Program-made: the position numbers and the translations under genes
Source of the DNA: Microcoleus sp. bin48.metabat.b7b8b9.023
Lineage (GTDB): Bacteria; Cyanobacteriota; Cyanobacteriia; Cyanobacteriales; Microcoleaceae
DNA length: 64,000 nucleotides
Assembly (NCBI RefSeq): GCF_013299185.1
Contig: NZ_JAAFKG010000010.1
Location: forward strand, 61,262-125,261
Reading direction: 5' to 3'
In this document: piece after piece, positions 17,794 through 26,103 of the stretch
Layout: every line of letters starts with the position of its first letter
How positions within the stretch are numbered: position 1 is the first letter of the stretch
Notes under the pieces: generated by a model
Seen by the model: the letters and a program-made list of their open reading frames with translations, nothing else
Told to the model about the DNA's origin: nothing
Databases searched by the model: none

Positions 17794-19204
17794 AGCCATC
17801 CATTTGATGCTTGTGCGGCCAAACTTTCACCCATCCTTCCGGTGACGGCTGAACGGGTAAATCAATAGTTGGCGGTTCGATTTGCCAGTTAGGATTGCTA
17901 TCTAAGAACGATCGCACAACCTGTTCATTTTCCAAAGGATGAATCGTGCAAGTTGCGTAAACTAAGACGCCGCCGGACTTGACAAATGTCGCTGCATTTG
18001 CTACTAATTCCGATTGCAGTTGGGATTGTTGTTGAATATTTTCGGGAGTGTGCCGCCACCGGGCGTCAGCGCGTCGGTGTAGGGTTCCGAGGCCCGAACA
18101 AGGTGCGTCTAATAATACTCTGTCTGCTAGGTTGATAAATTCTGGGAAGTGGCGGCTGTCTCCGGTATGAATTTTAATAGATTTCATCTGGAGTCGATCG
18201 GCATTTTCAGCAAGTTTTTTTAGTCTGCTAGCGGTTTTATCGCAGGCGTAAATAGTGCCTGTATCCTGCATTAATTCGGCGCTGTGGGTGGTTTTCCCTC
18301 CCGGTGCGGCGCAGGCATCGATGATGGTTTCCCCCGGCTGTGGATCGAGTAAATGGGTGACTAATTGAGCGCTGCTGTCTTGGATTGTCCACCAACCTTC
18401 GCTATATCCGGGCAGGTTTTGAATTGCGCCGGTGCTGCCATTTAGTCTTAATGCTTGGGGTAAATGGGGGATTCTGCTGGTTGAGATGTTTTGGGATTTG
18501 AAGGCGGTTTCGATTTGGGCGATCGAGCTTTTTAAGGGATTGATTCTGAGGTCAATTGTGGGGGATTGGTTGAACCATTCGCAGAGTTGTTCGGTTTCGG
18601 TTTCGCCTATTTGTTCGTTCCACAATTCTACTAACCAGTCGGGAAAGCTGTGGAGAATTCCGAGGCGTTGGACTGGGTTTTCTGGTAATTTTAGGGGATT
18701 CAAACCCCCCCTAGCCCCCCCTTGGTAAGGGGGGGGATTAGAAGTGGTTTGAGTGTCTGGTTGTTGAGGGGAATTAGGACTACTCTTAGCCCCCCCTTGG
18801 TAAGGGGGGGTTGGGGGGGTTAAACGGATATATTGCCGCAGCAAGCCGTTAACAAAACTGCTGAGTCCTGATAATTTGTTTTCTTTTGCTAATTGAACAG
18901 TGGTGTTGACGGCGGCGGAGGGGGGAATGTGGTTGAGATATTGGAGTTGATATAGGCCTAAATGTAGGATTGTACGCAGATCTGGCGGTTGTTGGGAGGA
19001 TTTTTTGGTGGCTAGTTTGTCGATGATAAAGTCGATCGATCGCATTCTCCTGACGCTACCATAGACTAATTCTGTGACTAAACGGCGATCGAGGTCGTTG
19101 AGTTGAGAGTTGCGTAAAGTGCGATCGAGCGCAGCATCTGCAAATGCACCGCGGCGGTGGACTTCCCGGAGTGCGATAAAGGCTATTTGGCGAGGATTTT
19201 GCAT
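17765..19204 (-). CDS. rsmB: 16S rRNA (cytosine-967-C5) methyltransferase RsmB with repeat-derived insert
   Basis: 479 residues. N-terminal NusB-like RNA-binding domain (residues about 1-140), then a Rossmann methyltransferase domain. The SAM motif is DACAAPGGKTTHSAE; the two Cys motifs are DAPCSGLGTLHRR and YATCTIHPLENEQ, the latter holding the nucleophile-type pair of m5C enzymes. Between the domains, about residues 128-170 (plus-strand 18700-18823) are encoded by two palindromic repeat modules giving TPPYQGGAK and PPPYQGGARGG, absent from typical RsmB. The last 29 bp of the gene are the unit end of the six-copy array at its left. Methylates C967-equivalent in small-subunit rRNA. Confidence 0.93.
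   Translation of the reverse strand: MQNPRQIAFIALREVHRRGAFADAALDRTLRNSQLNDLDRRLVTELVYGSVRRMRSIDFIIDKLATKKSSQQPPDLRTILHLGLYQLQYLNHIPPSAAVNTTVQLAKENKLSGLSSFVNGLLRQYIRLTPPTPPYQGGAKSSPNSPQQPDTQTTSNPPPYQGGARGGLNPLKLPENPVQRLGILHSFPDWLVELWNEQIGETETEQLCEWFNQSPTIDLRINPLKSSIAQIETAFKSQNISTSRIPHLPQALRLNGSTGAIQNLPGYSEGWWTIQDSSAQLVTHLLDPQPGETIIDACAAPGGKTTHSAELMQDTGTIYACDKTASRLKKLAENADRLQMKSIKIHTGDSRHFPEFINLADRVLLDAPCSGLGTLHRRADARWRHTPENIQQQSQLQSELVANAATFVKSGGVLVYATCTIHPLENEQVVRSFLDSNPNWQIEPPTIDLPVQPSPEGWVKVWPHKHQMDGFFMVKLKRD
18700..18823. repeat. C-run/G-run palindromic repeat (copy 3), inside rsmB
   Basis: Two modules of the form CTAGCCCCCCCTTGGTAAGG and CTTAGCCCCCCCTTGGTAAG, each continuing into a G-run, about 80 bp apart. 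They lie in frame in rsmB between its RNA-binding and catalytic domains and add about 40 residues without a stop. The same family is intergenic at 5448, 11850 and 51767. Confidence 0.85.
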
Positions 19205-19223
19205 AGTTAAGATATGGGGGCCG

Positions 19224-19289
19224 AGAAACCGGGTTTTTTACGATAATACTTGGTTACAGCCCGCAAATTCGATAAAAACCCGGTTTCTG
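19224..19289. repeat. AGAAACCGGGTTTTT inverted repeat (copy 1)
   Basis: AGAAACCGGGTTTTTT and AAAAACCCGGTTTCT are separated by about 35 bp. Six full members occur in the window (also 43821, 49619, 50408, 53588, 54080) and a half copy near 51930. It lies between rsmB and the Uma2 gene, downstream of the latter. Confidence 0.85.
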
Positions 19290-19308
19290 ACTACTCGCTA
19301 CAAAAGTC

Positions 19309-19983
19309 TCAAATGTCCTCTGGATTTATGCCCATTTCTCGGAGTTTTTCAGAAAGGCGATCGGCTTTTTGCTGTACCAACTCTTTCTCCTGTCTTTCTT
19401 GTTCCATTTGTCTCGACAACTCCACATAAGACAAAAACTTCAATCCGTCAGGACGATAAATTTCCAAGTCTCCTGATGCAGTTTCAAAACGGATTTCCAA
19501 ACGCGGACTTACCCAACCCTCGATTGATTCAATATAGTTGAGTTTTCCCTCACTTCGCAGCCAACCTATTAACTCATTATCCTCTGGACTGTAGACATAA
19601 TATTCTTCGACTCCATAATCCTCGTAGAACTTAAACAGCTTAAACATGGCTCCCATGCGGTTTCCAGGGGAGAGGATTTCAAAGACAACTTGCGGCGCAA
19701 TATTATCTTCCAGCCACTGTTGGTAGGAACCTCTGTAACCTTTTGGTCTACCAAAGACTACCATCGTATCAGGTGCTTGGCGGGTTTTGTTATCTCCTTC
19801 GACGGGATACCACAGCAAATCACCTGCTACAAAGACATTTTCGTTGTCTTTGAATAAGGCATCTATGCCGCCTTGAATGGTTACGATTAATTGGAACTGT
19901 TTGGTATTGTCAGACATGGGTTTTCCGTCGCTGTCTGGGTAGATGATTGCTGGCAAAGTTTGAGTGGGAATTGTTGCTGTCAT
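19309..19983 (-). CDS. Uma2 family (DUF820) putative endonuclease
   Basis: 224 residues. PD-(D/E)XK fold pattern of the Uma2 family: Asp in RQAPDTMVVFG and Glu in VVFEILSPGNR, followed by EYYVYSPEDNELIGW. The C-terminal 45 residues form a charged coiled coil (QMEQERQEKELVQQKADRL). Cyanobacteria carry dozens of these genes; they may be linked to mobile elements, but their role is not established. No catalytic residue is missing by eye. Upstream is the 57-bp repeat array at 20041. Confidence 0.88.
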   Translation of the reverse strand: MTATIPTQTLPAIIYPDSDGKPMSDNTKQFQLIVTIQGGIDALFKDNENVFVAGDLLWYPVEGDNKTRQAPDTMVVFGRPKGYRGSYQQWLEDNIAPQVVFEILSPGNRMGAMFKLFKFYEDYGVEEYYVYSPEDNELIGWLRSEGKLNYIESIEGWVSPRLEIRFETASGDLEIYRPDGLKFLSYVELSRQMEQERQEKELVQQKADRLSEKLREMGINPEDI

Positions 19984-20040
19984 GGGGATGACTCCATTGC
20001 TAGTAGCATCAATTTCTATTTTATACCTATTTCAACAAAA

Positions 20041-20269
20041 CCCGGCGGTTGAAACCGCGTCTACACAGACAAAACCCGCCTTCGCGGGTTGATAAAACCC
20101 GGCGGTTGAAACCGCGTCTACACAGACAAAACCCGCCTTCGCGGGTTGATAAAATCCGGCGGTTGAAACCGCGTCTACACAGACAAAACCCGCCTTCGCG
20201 GGTTGATAAAACCCGGCGGTTGAAACCGCGTCTACACAGACAAAACCCGCCTTCGCGGGTTGAATTTCA
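20041..20269. repeat. Four 57-bp tandem repeats of the GGCGGTTGAAACCGCG family
   Basis: Units begin at 20041, 20098, 20155 and 20212 (57 bp). Each has two hairpins: CGGTTGAAACCG and AACCCGCCTTCGCGGGTT. Because 57 is divisible by three the array is open in several frames, which produces spurious repetitive ORFs on both strands. A related palindrome (GTCCGCGGAGGCGGAC) follows to about 20330. Confidence 0.9.
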
Positions 20270-20357
20270 TTTCTTCCGTCCGCGGAGGCGGACATCGTTT
20301 GTGTAGCCGCGATTTCCAATCGCCGGGGCCTCAATCGTCACCGTAATTTCTAATCGC

Positions 20358-23333
20358 CTATTCTACTTTTCCTGACACCAACGGTTCCAATAAATTGCGT
20401 TCTTCAATGGGAAGTTCTAGCAAAACTCGTCTGTCGCCCTTGGTTTGCTTATAGCGGACAGCGGCATTCAGCAGGCGCATGGGAATTTGGAATTGTTCGT
20501 AGTTGCTGGTTGTTTCTTGCCACAATTCTAACCAAGTGCGTGCGGCTTTGTCGCTGACCATTTCTGACATTAGCGCGGGGATATTTCGCACGATTCCCTG
20601 TCCTAAGATTGAGAGATGGTTGTGTTTTTCGTAAACTGTGATTAGGCTGGTGATGCGAGTTTGAGATATGGTTGTATCGTGGGTGTTCGCGAATAGGTTA
20701 CGGATAATTAACTCGGCATCTTTAGAACTAACTTCATCGTCTGATTCGAGGCGTTGGAATGCGTCATCTAAGGCGGCAATCCCTTCATCCCAACGATTTA
20801 ATCCGAGAATGGCAATGGCGCGATTGAAGAAGACAGGTGAATCTTGATAATTGAGTTCGATCGCTCGATCGCAAGATATTAAAGCTTCTTCATATCGCTT
20901 GAGGTTGTTGAGTAGATAGCCTCGTATAACCCAAACAAGCCGATCGTCATACTTAAGTTCGATCGCCCGATCGTAAGATGCTAAGGCTTCATCATAGCGT
21001 TTGAGATTGTAGAGTACATTGCCTCGGTTAGCCCAAGCCCAAGCATCATTAGCATCAAGTTCGATCGCGCAATCTAAGGATGCTAAAGCTTCATCATAGC
21101 ATTTGAGATTATTGAGTACATTGCCTCGGTTAGCCCAAGCCGACTGATAATTGGCATCAAGTTCGATCGCCCAATCTAAGGCTATTAAAGCTTCATGGTA
21201 GCGTTTGAGGCTTTTGAGTACATTGCTTTGTAAAACCCAAATATGTTGATTATTATCGTCAAATTCGATCGCCCGATCTAAGGATGCTAAAGCTTCATGA
21301 TCGCGTTTGAGGCTGTTGAGTACAATACCTCTTATAGCCCAAGCCAACTGATTATTGGCATCAAGTTCTATCGTTCTATCTAAGGATGCTAAAGCTTCTT
21401 CATAGCGTCCGAGGTTGTTGAGTACATTGCCTCGTAAAACCCAAAGTTCCTGATAATTAGCACCAAGTTCTATCGCTCTATCTAAGGATGATAAAGCTTC
21501 TTCATAGTGTTTGAGGTTATCGAGTGCATACCCTCGTAAAGCCCAAACAGAATGATAAGTTGCACCAAGTTTTATCGCCTTATCGAAAGATACTAAAGCT
21601 TCTTCATATCGTTCGAGGTGGTTGAGGACATTGCCTCGTAAAACCCAAACAGAATGATAAGTTGCACCAAGTTTTATCGCCTTATCGAAAGATACTAAAG
21701 CTTCTTCATATCGTTCGAGGTGGTTAAGTACATTGCCTTGTAAAGCCCAAGCAGGGTGATAATTAGCATTAAGATCTATCGCCCGATCGTAACATTCTAA
21801 TGCTTCATCATAACGTTCGAGATTGTGCAAGCAACGTCCTTTTTCTAACCAATCTCGTGCCTTACCGCGAATTGCAACCAGTTTATTTGCTAAATTCAAA
21901 GCGGAAAAATAGTCTTTCTTCTCTTTGAAATTTTCAATTTCCCTCACGCAAGCCGCCACGCGAGAGTCTTCACAATCATCTGTTTTTCGTGGCTGAAGCG
22001 CGCGCAGCAAATATTCTCGCTCAGCTAAAGCATTAGGCGGTAGTGTTTCCAGACTTAGCTGATAATTCAACTGACTTTTTTCATAGCTACGATCGACTAG
22101 CTCTTTCCCGATTGCACTAAATCTTACTCCCAAGCGATCCAATCGCTGTTTTAACTCTTCTTGCGTGTACCACAACCGCAAAAAATCCACAATTAAACTA
22201 ATCGGCTCACCGCGATGCTTCTTCACATCCATGCAAAAGCGCATCAGCACTTCTCGAATTTCATAATACGATTCGCGCCCGATCGACTCACTCGTTACAT
22301 AACCCATTCCCGATAGTTGCTTAAGTTGGCTGGATGCTGTTTGATGCGTCATAAAACAGCGTCGGGCAATGTCTTTAACCATGACAGCCCCGCGCCGATT
22401 GCACAAAAATTCAATTATCTTTCGTTGCTGCGGCGAAAGCCACGCCATCCGCGCCTGATAGTATGGCGTCAATTCATCCAAGGTTTGCAAAAACGGTTTT
22501 ACCAGTAGATCGAGCGAGTCGCGAGTCAAAAATTCCGCAAAAATCATATAAACGCGGTGGTTCCCTCCAGCCAAGTGATGGATTGCTTCAATTCGAGAAC
22601 GTCCCTTTGCGGTTTCTATGAATAGCTCTAGTTCTTTGTTGTCCTCTAATTTAGCGATATTTTTCAACAAGCAGACAACTTGATCTAAATTTAGGTTTTC
22701 TAAATCGTGGCGATTGAAAAAATTATAGAATGGTGCTTTTTTATTGTCAATTCCTTTGAATAAATGCTGAGATGTCGCGAAAATCGTACAGAAATGAGTA
22801 TTTTCTAAATAGTCTCGGAATTGCTGTTGCCCGCTGTCGCCCAATCCTTCAAATAAATCATCCAGATTTTCTACCAGTAAAAACAGAGTGCGATCGCCCG
22901 CAAAATCTTTCAGCAATTCTGCTGCTGTCTGTTGGGCAGTATCGGGCGATTCATTGTAAAGCGATTCTACGCGATCGAACAATTTAGCATTGTATTCATC
23001 CCGATATTCTGATTGGAGCGATCGCAAAATTCGCAGCAGCAAATCGAGAAACGACGTGACGCCCCACTCTTCCTCCCGCAACCAAGCAATCAGCACTTTT
23101 TCCCGCAAATCCTCCATTTTGGAAACGCGGTAATACATTAGCGAGACTAAGTGCGTCTTCCCAATACCTCGCATCCCAATTAATAGGTGATGCTGCTCGC
23201 TCTGCTTGAGGATGCTTTGGCGGATTGACTCGACTAGCTCGTTTGCAAAATCGTGACGCTGCACTAACATCTCCTCTAAATCTTCGTGCTTCATCAGACT
23301 GGGCGTGAAGCGAGAGAGAAGTGTACCTTTCAT
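20358..23333 (-). CDS. STAND-type ATPase with winged helix and long TPR array
   Basis: 991 residues. The N-terminal P-loop ATPase has Walker A GMRGIGKT at residues 53-60 and Walker B LFLLVENLDDLF near 150-162. A winged-helix segment (LSPQQRKIIEFLCNRRG then HQTASSQLKQLSGMGYV) lies near 300-350. After a linker come roughly eleven to twelve TPR units of 34 residues from about 480 to 860 (for example YDEALASYDRAIELK), then a non-TPR tail. This is the nucleotide switch plus repeat-sensor plan of STAND proteins, used for signalling or defence in bacteria. No effector domain is obvious, so the output partner is unknown. Several TPR units are nearly identical to each other, as expected from recent internal duplication. 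Confidence 0.85.
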   Translation of the reverse strand: MKGTLLSRFTPSLMKHEDLEEMLVQRHDFANELVESIRQSILKQSEQHHLLIGMRGIGKTHLVSLMYYRVSKMEDLREKVLIAWLREEEWGVTSFLDLLLRILRSLQSEYRDEYNAKLFDRVESLYNESPDTAQQTAAELLKDFAGDRTLFLLVENLDDLFEGLGDSGQQQFRDYLENTHFCTIFATSQHLFKGIDNKKAPFYNFFNRHDLENLNLDQVVCLLKNIAKLEDNKELELFIETAKGRSRIEAIHHLAGGNHRVYMIFAEFLTRDSLDLLVKPFLQTLDELTPYYQARMAWLSPQQRKIIEFLCNRRGAVMVKDIARRCFMTHQTASSQLKQLSGMGYVTSESIGRESYYEIREVLMRFCMDVKKHRGEPISLIVDFLRLWYTQEELKQRLDRLGVRFSAIGKELVDRSYEKSQLNYQLSLETLPPNALAEREYLLRALQPRKTDDCEDSRVAACVREIENFKEKKDYFSALNLANKLVAIRGKARDWLEKGRCLHNLERYDEALECYDRAIDLNANYHPAWALQGNVLNHLERYEEALVSFDKAIKLGATYHSVWVLRGNVLNHLERYEEALVSFDKAIKLGATYHSVWALRGYALDNLKHYEEALSSLDRAIELGANYQELWVLRGNVLNNLGRYEEALASLDRTIELDANNQLAWAIRGIVLNSLKRDHEALASLDRAIEFDDNNQHIWVLQSNVLKSLKRYHEALIALDWAIELDANYQSAWANRGNVLNNLKCYDEALASLDCAIELDANDAWAWANRGNVLYNLKRYDEALASYDRAIELKYDDRLVWVIRGYLLNNLKRYEEALISCDRAIELNYQDSPVFFNRAIAILGLNRWDEGIAALDDAFQRLESDDEVSSKDAELIIRNLFANTHDTTISQTRITSLITVYEKHNHLSILGQGIVRNIPALMSEMVSDKAARTWLELWQETTSNYEQFQIPMRLLNAAVRYKQTKGDRRVLLELPIEERNLLEPLVSGKVE

Positions 23334-23404
23334 ACCGTCAACCCCCTGGATAATAACTGGGCAGGAGAAATTCTTGTTGGTTGGTTTTGCATGAAATGCT
23401 CGCT

Positions 23405-23500
23405 ATACAAGGTTTTGATAAATTATACGTCTAATTTATCATAGGTTTGAAAAATATACGTTATTTTTGTTGTATATTTTTTAAAGCAGTGCTAAACTGC
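23405..23500. promoter_or_regulatory. AT-rich divergent promoter region with TATACGT repeats
   Basis: Between the STAND gene (minus) and the small gene at 23630 (plus). It contains three related words, TTATACGTCTAATTTATC, ATATACGTT and TTGTATATTTTTT, in about 60 bp. These could be operator or promoter elements for one or both genes. No start site can be proved. Confidence 0.3.
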
Positions 23501-23629
23501 CTTTAACAAGCAAACAAGCGCCCCTAGGTGGTACTAGAGACGCTTTCGCTTATCAGTTTTTGGGCGCCACTGGCTGCAACCAGTAGCACTCTCATGTTGT
23601 TTATGGTCTATACAGACCAAGGATTTCTC

Positions 23630-23899
23630 ATGACTAATTATAACAGCGAACAGTTAAATCTGTTCACCCAGCCGATCGCAGTTTCGGTAGAACTTGGCTG
23701 CACTGTTGAACGTGCCGCCGAATTAGTAAAATGCTCAAAAAGTTCAATCTACTTCCCGCTAAGACAAAATAAACCGTATCTGCGGGAGGTTCCCACAGGT
23801 ACGTGGCAAGTTTACTCAACAGGCAAAAAAGACAAATCAATTCTTGTGAATGTTGCCTTCATTTATTCTCCAAAAGATAAGAATTGGGGACTTGCTTGA
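23630..23899 (+). CDS. Small protein with possible helix-turn-helix, unknown
   Basis: 89 residues from ATG 23630; the frame extends up to 23528 but that part reads through a repeat-like CTGGCTGCAACCAG palindrome. The segment VERAAELVKCSKSSIY resembles a helix-turn-helix, followed by a beta-rich part (REVPTGTWQVYSTG). I do not recognise a family. Divergent from the STAND ATPase gene, so a regulator of that gene is conceivable but unproven. A strong hairpin follows at 23911. Confidence 0.5.
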   Translation: MTNYNSEQLNLFTQPIAVSVELGCTVERAAELVKCSKSSIYFPLRQNKPYLREVPTGTWQVYSTGKKDKSILVNVAFIYSPKDKNWGLA

Positions 23900-23910
23900 A
23901 CTCAAACCTC

Positions 23911-23943
23911 AAGGCTGCGTTAGTCCAAGATTAACGCAGCCTT
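23911..23943 (+). terminator. Hairpin after the small HTH-like gene
   Basis: AAGGCTGCGTTA pairs with TAACGCAGCCTT over a nine-base loop, 11 bp after the stop. The T-run is short. A second stem, TGCCTCGC...GCGAGGCA, lies at about 23945-23976. Confidence 0.6.
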
Positions 23944-24097
23944 CTGCCTCGCAAGTCTCAGCCTGACGCGAGGCAGAGCCTCCGGATCTACCTCCCCAGG
24001 CAGAGCCGGAGAATGAGAAAAAAGGATATAAAAATCTGCAAAATCTTCTTGACGTTTTGTTACAATACGCAAAACTTGATATTTTAAACCATACTGA

Positions 24098-24802
24098 ATG
24101 ACCTTCTTCAACCCCTGTGAACCTCTAATCCGCTCCAAACAAGAACATCTCGACGTACAAGACCTCGCAGGCCTGTTACGCCTCCGCTGGCAAGTCGGAA
24201 ATATTACTCTTTTCTCGGGATTTTATACCCGCATTGACCAAACTTTTCTGCTTTGGGCTTTGGTGACGGCGGGGATTTTTTTCACGGCTCAGTTTGTCCC
24301 GCTTAGTTGGAGCTTTCAGGCGATTCTGTGGTCAACTGTGACTCTAATTGGCACTGCGATCATGGCTGTTTTGACTTTGTTTTGGGTAAGAGTCGAGCGG
24401 GTTAGCTGGATTCTTTACTCTTGGGCGATTTTGATGATTGCTGGTTTGATTTTGACGGATTGCAGTATTTTTGCGGGTTGGGGATTTTGGTTGCTGCATC
24501 TGTGCGAGTTGTGGTTAGCGTTGAGCGCGATCGGCTATTTTTGTACTGGACTCGGTTTGCGATCGCGCACTTTTATCCTGATTGGACTAACTCATTTATT
24601 GAGCATTCCTCTATTAACATTCGTTGCCCCTTGGCAATATCTAACCACAGGCATAATTATGGCGGGTTGTTTGCTGTTACTCTCAGAGTTGCAGTGGGAT
24701 ATGCGATCGCCGATCGACAATACGTTGCTGTGCGAAGAACAGAAAGAGTTCAACCGAATTCAACAACAACGGCGGCAGTTCGGCGCCAATGCAGCCAAAT
24801 AA
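24098..24802 (+). CDS. Multi-pass membrane protein, conserved cyanobacterial type, unknown function
   Basis: 234 residues with a cytoplasmic N terminus (about 45 residues) and about six to seven hydrophobic helices between residues 50 and 205 (for example LLWALVTAGIFFTAQF and WAILMIAGLILTDC), ending in a charged tail with EEQKEFNRIQQQRRQ. The composition and length look like a conserved uncharacterised membrane protein; no transporter or enzyme motif is visible. The start ATG 24098 has no clear ribosome site. Single gene with nothing co-directional nearby. Confidence 0.75.
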   Translation: MTFFNPCEPLIRSKQEHLDVQDLAGLLRLRWQVGNITLFSGFYTRIDQTFLLWALVTAGIFFTAQFVPLSWSFQAILWSTVTLIGTAIMAVLTLFWVRVERVSWILYSWAILMIAGLILTDCSIFAGWGFWLLHLCELWLALSAIGYFCTGLGLRSRTFILIGLTHLLSIPLLTFVAPWQYLTTGIIMAGCLLLLSELQWDMRSPIDNTLLCEEQKEFNRIQQQRRQFGANAAK

Positions 24803-25029
24803 CTCAAAAATCTTAACAGTCCGCAATCTTATAATTCGCTGAAAACTCACTTAAGCTGCGATCCCCGAACCTAAGTCTGAGGGAGGATTCCAAAAGTGCG
24901 ATCGATCTCTTAATCAAAACAAAAACAGCATCTTTTAGATCGAAAAAGTGTAAAGAATTCTGTACAACAGGTCACAATTTAGAGAAATCGCAGAGAATAG
25001 AAATATACAGCATAAATAAAAAATCAACC

Positions 25030-25366
25030 TTACCCAGAACAGGAGTTTTGTTATTTTACCTGTGAATCGCCAACCTAAGGAGAACGGTGTCCGGGAGGCG
25101 ACTGGCGAAAAATGCTGTACTTACCACGATAAAAGTTAATTCTGGTTGACAGTAGTTGTCAAAACCAAAAAGTGGTGCAGGGTTTTTACCGTTTCCCCTG
25201 CTTTGCAGTCTCTGAGGAGAGGCTAAACCCTCTACTAGAACAGCCTGAGGAGATTGGCACACAATTTGACAGGTGGTCAGGCGGATGTTTGAGTCACCTT
25301 GTTTAATAAAATTGAGGAAATGCTCGCTTAGCAGCATTGCAGGACTTAGGATTAAATAAGTCCTGC
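25030..25366 (+). ncRNA. Candidate structured RNA, unidentified
   Basis: A 650-bp gap without a convincing gene holds a run of hairpins: TCGCC...GGCGA (about 25067-25102), TGGTTGACA with TGTCAAAACCA (25143-25167), GCAGGG with CCCTGC (25177-25201), CTCT-GAGG-AGAG (about 25210-25222), GCC...GGC (about 25246-25261) and TGAC...GTCA (about 25270-25282), ending in a terminator-like stem at 25339-25366. The series suggests a transcribed RNA of about 300 nt on the plus strand. I checked by eye for tmRNA, RNase P and 4.5S signatures and did not find them; a 6S-like RNA or an unknown family remains possible. Confidence 0.4.
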
Positions 25367-25371
25367 TTTAT
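25339..25371 (+). terminator. Terminator-like hairpin closing the RNA candidate
   Basis: GCAGGACTTA pairs perfectly with TAAGTCCTGC around an eight-base loop, followed by TTTAT on the plus strand. The T-run is only moderate, and the stem resembles the GGACTTAGTCC repeat family, so a repeat origin is an alternative. Confidence 0.5.
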
Positions 25372-25373
25372 CA

Positions 25374-25448
25374 TAGGTTCGTAGTAAGGACTTTAGTCCT
25401 CCCTCTTGAATTTAGAAAGAAAGGACTGAAGTCCTTACTACAAACTTG
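25374..25448. repeat. GTAGTAAGGACTTTAGTCC inverted repeat
   Basis: GGTTCGTAGTAAGGACTTTA followed by GTCC, and the inverse GGACTGAAGTCCTTACTAC after about 25 bp. Same family as 30911-31046, 46205-46590 and 63625-64000. Confidence 0.85.
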
Positions 25449-25466
25449 TAGGTTATGTTTTACTCG

Positions 25467-25907
25467 CTACGTGTCTTGTCGCAAAATCTCTCGCACTTCC
25501 ATTAAAATCTGTCCCAACATATTTTTGCCACTGCCATCTTTCCCACAACCCCAATAGTAATCTCCGGGTGCATTTTCGACTATTTCTTCATCTGCGGTAG
25601 CGAGTAAAATTTCGCGGATATCGGCATGAGTTTCAAATTTGCGTAATACGCATTTTCGCATGATATCATCTTTGACTTGTTCCCAATCTTGGCGCAGGGG
25701 ACGAGAGCGTTCGCGCCCCATTTTTGCTGCATCTTTCGGTGTTTTTGCTTGGCGAATTTGCTTGCAGTGTTCCGTTTCGGGAAACTTTTGTGCTTGAAAA
25801 TAATGTTCGGTAGTCGGCCAGTATTCTCCGTCTAACTCGAATCCGTGACGAGAGAAATTAGAGAAACTGCCGTATTCGCCGAGAGTGCTGTAAAAGTAGA
25901 TAGTCAT
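25467..25907 (-). CDS. NADAR family N-glycosidase (YbiA-like)
   Basis: 146 residues with the NADAR signature: FYSTLGEYGSFSNFSRHGF at the N terminus, WPTTEHYFQAQKF near residue 32 and LLATADEEIVENAPGD plus WGCGKDGSGKNMLG near the end. E. coli YbiA removes toxic riboflavin intermediates; other NADAR proteins reverse DNA ADP-ribosylation and pair with DarT toxins. No DarT-like gene is adjacent, so the housekeeping role is more likely. Normal length; the ATG is followed directly by the conserved strand. Confidence 0.93.
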   Translation of the reverse strand: MTIYFYSTLGEYGSFSNFSRHGFELDGEYWPTTEHYFQAQKFPETEHCKQIRQAKTPKDAAKMGRERSRPLRQDWEQVKDDIMRKCVLRKFETHADIREILLATADEEIVENAPGDYYWGCGKDGSGKNMLGQILMEVREILRQDT

Positions 25908-26103
25908 ATTATATCAGTTGACAGTTGACAGTTTGACTGTTTCTGGTGAGGGGTTTGGGGATATATTCACGAGCTGAATTATGTCAATACCAATGTGGTG
26001 TTTGCTATAAGTTCGATGAATTACGGATCCATTCTATTCGGGCATTGGGCATTGGGTATTGGTTATTATAACGAACAACTCACAACCAGCAAATAACAAC
26101 CAA

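Noticed and set aside
20032..20334. Minus-strand ORF with 19-residue repeats (QPAKAGFVCVDAVSTAGFY-type)
   Set aside because: It is the 57-bp repeat array read in an open frame; the period is divisible by three. No ribosome site and no family.
25056..25337. 93-codon minus-strand ORF in the hairpin-rich gap
   Set aside because: No ribosome site or recognisable domain; the region is better explained as a structured RNA or repeat remnant. Kept open as a refutation route for the RNA.
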